From Nitrososphaerota archaeon (GTDB lineage: Archaea; Thermoproteota; Nitrososphaeria; Nitrososphaerales; Nitrosopumilaceae): a DNA stretch of 6,301 nt. Of the stretch, positions 5,400-6,301 are shown in pieces (position 1 is the stretch's first letter; the number at the start of each line of letters is the position of its first letter). Location of the stretch: positions 1-6,301 of the forward strand of contig JAUXKJ010000026.1 in NCBI GenBank assembly GCA_030624325.1. Direction: 5' to 3'. Below the pieces are notes generated by a model, which saw only the letters and a list, made by a program, of their open reading frames with translations, had not been told where the DNA came from and did not search any database. Both the position numbers and the translations under genes were made by a program.

Positions 5400-6301
5400 G
5401 TGTCCAGCAATCCCAAAATTGAAATTTCAGGCACCTCTCCCTTCAAACTTCCCTCTGGAGTTTTTGAGGTCCAAATATCAATTTCAGATAAAAAACCAAC
5501 CGAAGATAGTATATCTAAGAAAAATTTTCCTACACTGTGGACTGATAATTTTCATTTAATGGTTACAGAAAGACAATTCACCGAAGTTTTAGGAAGTGAT
5601 AAAAACCCAATTCCAAAATCGGTATTTACTTTAGATTCTGCATGGATTGTTGTTGCTGATCAGTTTTCTTCAATTCATTCGGTTTTTGAAATTCCATTAA
5701 AAAAACCGGTAACTGCACCCCCAAAACCAGTTACAAAACTACCTCCTGAGGAAAAACCAATTCGAGAAACAAAAATTCCAACTCCTGAACGAATACCTCC
5801 AAGAGGTACTGCAGGTATTCAAGGCGAACGTGGTGGCCGAGGTAATCAGGGAGAACAGGGCGAAAAGGGTTCAATGGGTCCTCCAGGTCCTCAAGGTGAT
5901 CAAGGATCATCAGGTCATGAAGGTTTACCAGGTGACAAAGGTGACAAAGGACCACCAGGTGACAAAGGAGACAAAGGATCATCAGGTCCCAGAGGTGAAA
6001 AAGGAGCTAAAGGACTAACTGGTGACAAAGGTGACAAGGGTGACAAAGGCCAACCAGGTCCGGCAGGTGATAAGGGAGACAAGGGACTAAGAGGTCCATC
6101 TGGAGACAAGGGAGACAAAGGCTCACTAGGAGAGCGCGGTCTACGTGGTACACTAGGTGACAAGGGACCTACTGGAGAATCTGGTGCAAAAGGTGAGAAA
6201 GGAAGAACAGGTGACCCAGGAACTGAAGGAGAAAAAGGTCCACAGGGATCACAAGGAAAATCAGGAGACAAAGGATTAACAGGAGTTCCAGGACCTCCAG
6301 G
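5400..6301 (+). CDS. Collagen-like (Gly-X-Y repeat) protein, N-terminal part (3' end outside window)
   Basis: The frame from GTG 5400 to the right edge has no stop (300 complete codons). Residues 1-99 form a compact, beta-rich, unrecognised domain (MSSNPKIEISG; LDSAWIVVADQF; HSVFEIPL). Residues 100-135 are a proline/lysine linker (KKPVTAPPKP, IPPR). From 136 onward every third residue is Gly: 55 triplets without a break, 13 of them Gly-Asp-Lys. This is the collagen triple-helix pattern, so a rod-like trimer is expected. No convincing signal peptide exists from GTG 5400. A TTG at 5361 would add MKIQKYFIITSSV, a weak hydrophobic stretch. GTG is preferred because regular codon use begins there and a weak TATA-like CAAAAATA lies about 26 bases upstream. 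Surface, matrix or cytosolic location cannot be decided. The repeat part is much richer in G than its neighbours, as glycine codons require. Confidence 0.88.
   Translation, partial: MSSNPKIEISGTSPFKLPSGVFEVQISISDKKPTEDSISKKNFPTLWTDNFHLMVTERQFTEVLGSDKNPIPKSVFTLDSAWIVVADQFSSIHSVFEIPLKKPVTAPPKPVTKLPPEEKPIRETKIPTPERIPPRGTAGIQGERGGRGNQGEQGEKGSMGPPGPQGDQGSSGHEGLPGDKGDKGPPGDKGDKGSSGPRGEKGAKGLTGDKGDKGDKGQPGPAGDKGDKGLRGPSGDKGDKGSLGERGLRGTLGDKGPTGESGAKGEKGRTGDPGTEGEKGPQGSQGKSGDKGLTGVPGPP
5805..6301 (+). repeat. Collagen-type 9-base periodic repeat region
   Basis: A GGN codon occurs every 9 bases throughout. Within it, near-identical GGTGACAAA-type units are tandem at 5931-5948, 5958-5975, 6021-6047, 6066-6083 and 6102-6119. 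Synonymous codons vary (GGT/GGA, AAA/AAG, GAC/GAT), so it is a diverged protein repeat and not a fresh microsatellite. Several apparent frames on the other strand here are shadows of this periodicity. Confidence 0.85.

Noticed and set aside
5731..6018. Other open frames on both strands within the collagen-like gene
   Set aside because: These also arise from the periodic repeat; only the frame with Gly every third residue continues an ordinary protein domain upstream.
5915..6271. Long minus-strand frame rich in Ser-Pro-Leu opposite the collagen region
   Set aside because: It is the antisense shadow of the 9-base Gly-X-Y periodicity. It is low complexity throughout and has no promoter or start context.

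Overview
The window looks like part of the chromosome of a marine ammonia-oxidising archaeon of the Nitrosopumilus type (Thaumarchaeota/Nitrososphaerota). This is inferred from four things: the DNA is AT-rich; TATA boxes lie about 25-30 bases before start codons, with almost no leader; several genes start with TTG or GTG; and a Thi4-type thiazole synthase, a siroheme sulfite/nitrite reductase and TPR proteins occur together. No RNA gene, CRISPR array, insertion sequence or integrase was seen.

Layout. Bases 1-1343 are read on the minus strand. In order of transcription they hold a small CxxC...CxxC zinc-ribbon protein (1137-1343), the thiazole synthase thi4 (243-1085), and 15 bases further on the first 75 codons of an unidentified conserved protein (1-227) that leaves the window. 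A non-coding stretch of 232 bases (1344-1575) holds divergent promoters. The plus strand then carries a two-gene operon: a 602-residue siroheme/[4Fe-4S] sulfite or nitrite reductase (1576-3384) and a two-domain rhodanese-type sulfurtransferase (3381-4184). Their stop and start codons overlap, and a GGTGA ribosome-binding site lies before the second gene. A TPR plus winged-helix-like protein (4188-5288, minus) converges on this operon with a gap of only 3 bases. After a second divergent promoter region (5289-5399), a collagen-like gene starts on the plus strand (about 5400) and runs off the right edge. It encodes an N-terminal domain without a signal peptide, a proline-rich linker, and at least 55 uninterrupted Gly-X-Y triplets.

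How the genes may work together. The centre and left of the window deal with sulfur. The reductase would make sulfide from sulfite, the coupled sulfurtransferase would carry persulfide sulfur, and Thi4 inserts sulfur into the thiamine thiazole ring. Thi4 has a cysteine at the position that acts as sulfur donor in yeast Thi4, so it may be a single-use enzyme. The reductase keeps the Tyr and Cys that pair next to siroheme in the Mycobacterium NirA sulfite reductase, which favours sulfite over nitrite as substrate.

The most unusual object is the archaeal collagen-like protein, whose triplets are dominated by Gly-Asp-Lys. This arrangement puts Lys-Gly-Asp salt bridges along the helix, a plausible way to stabilise collagen without hydroxyproline.
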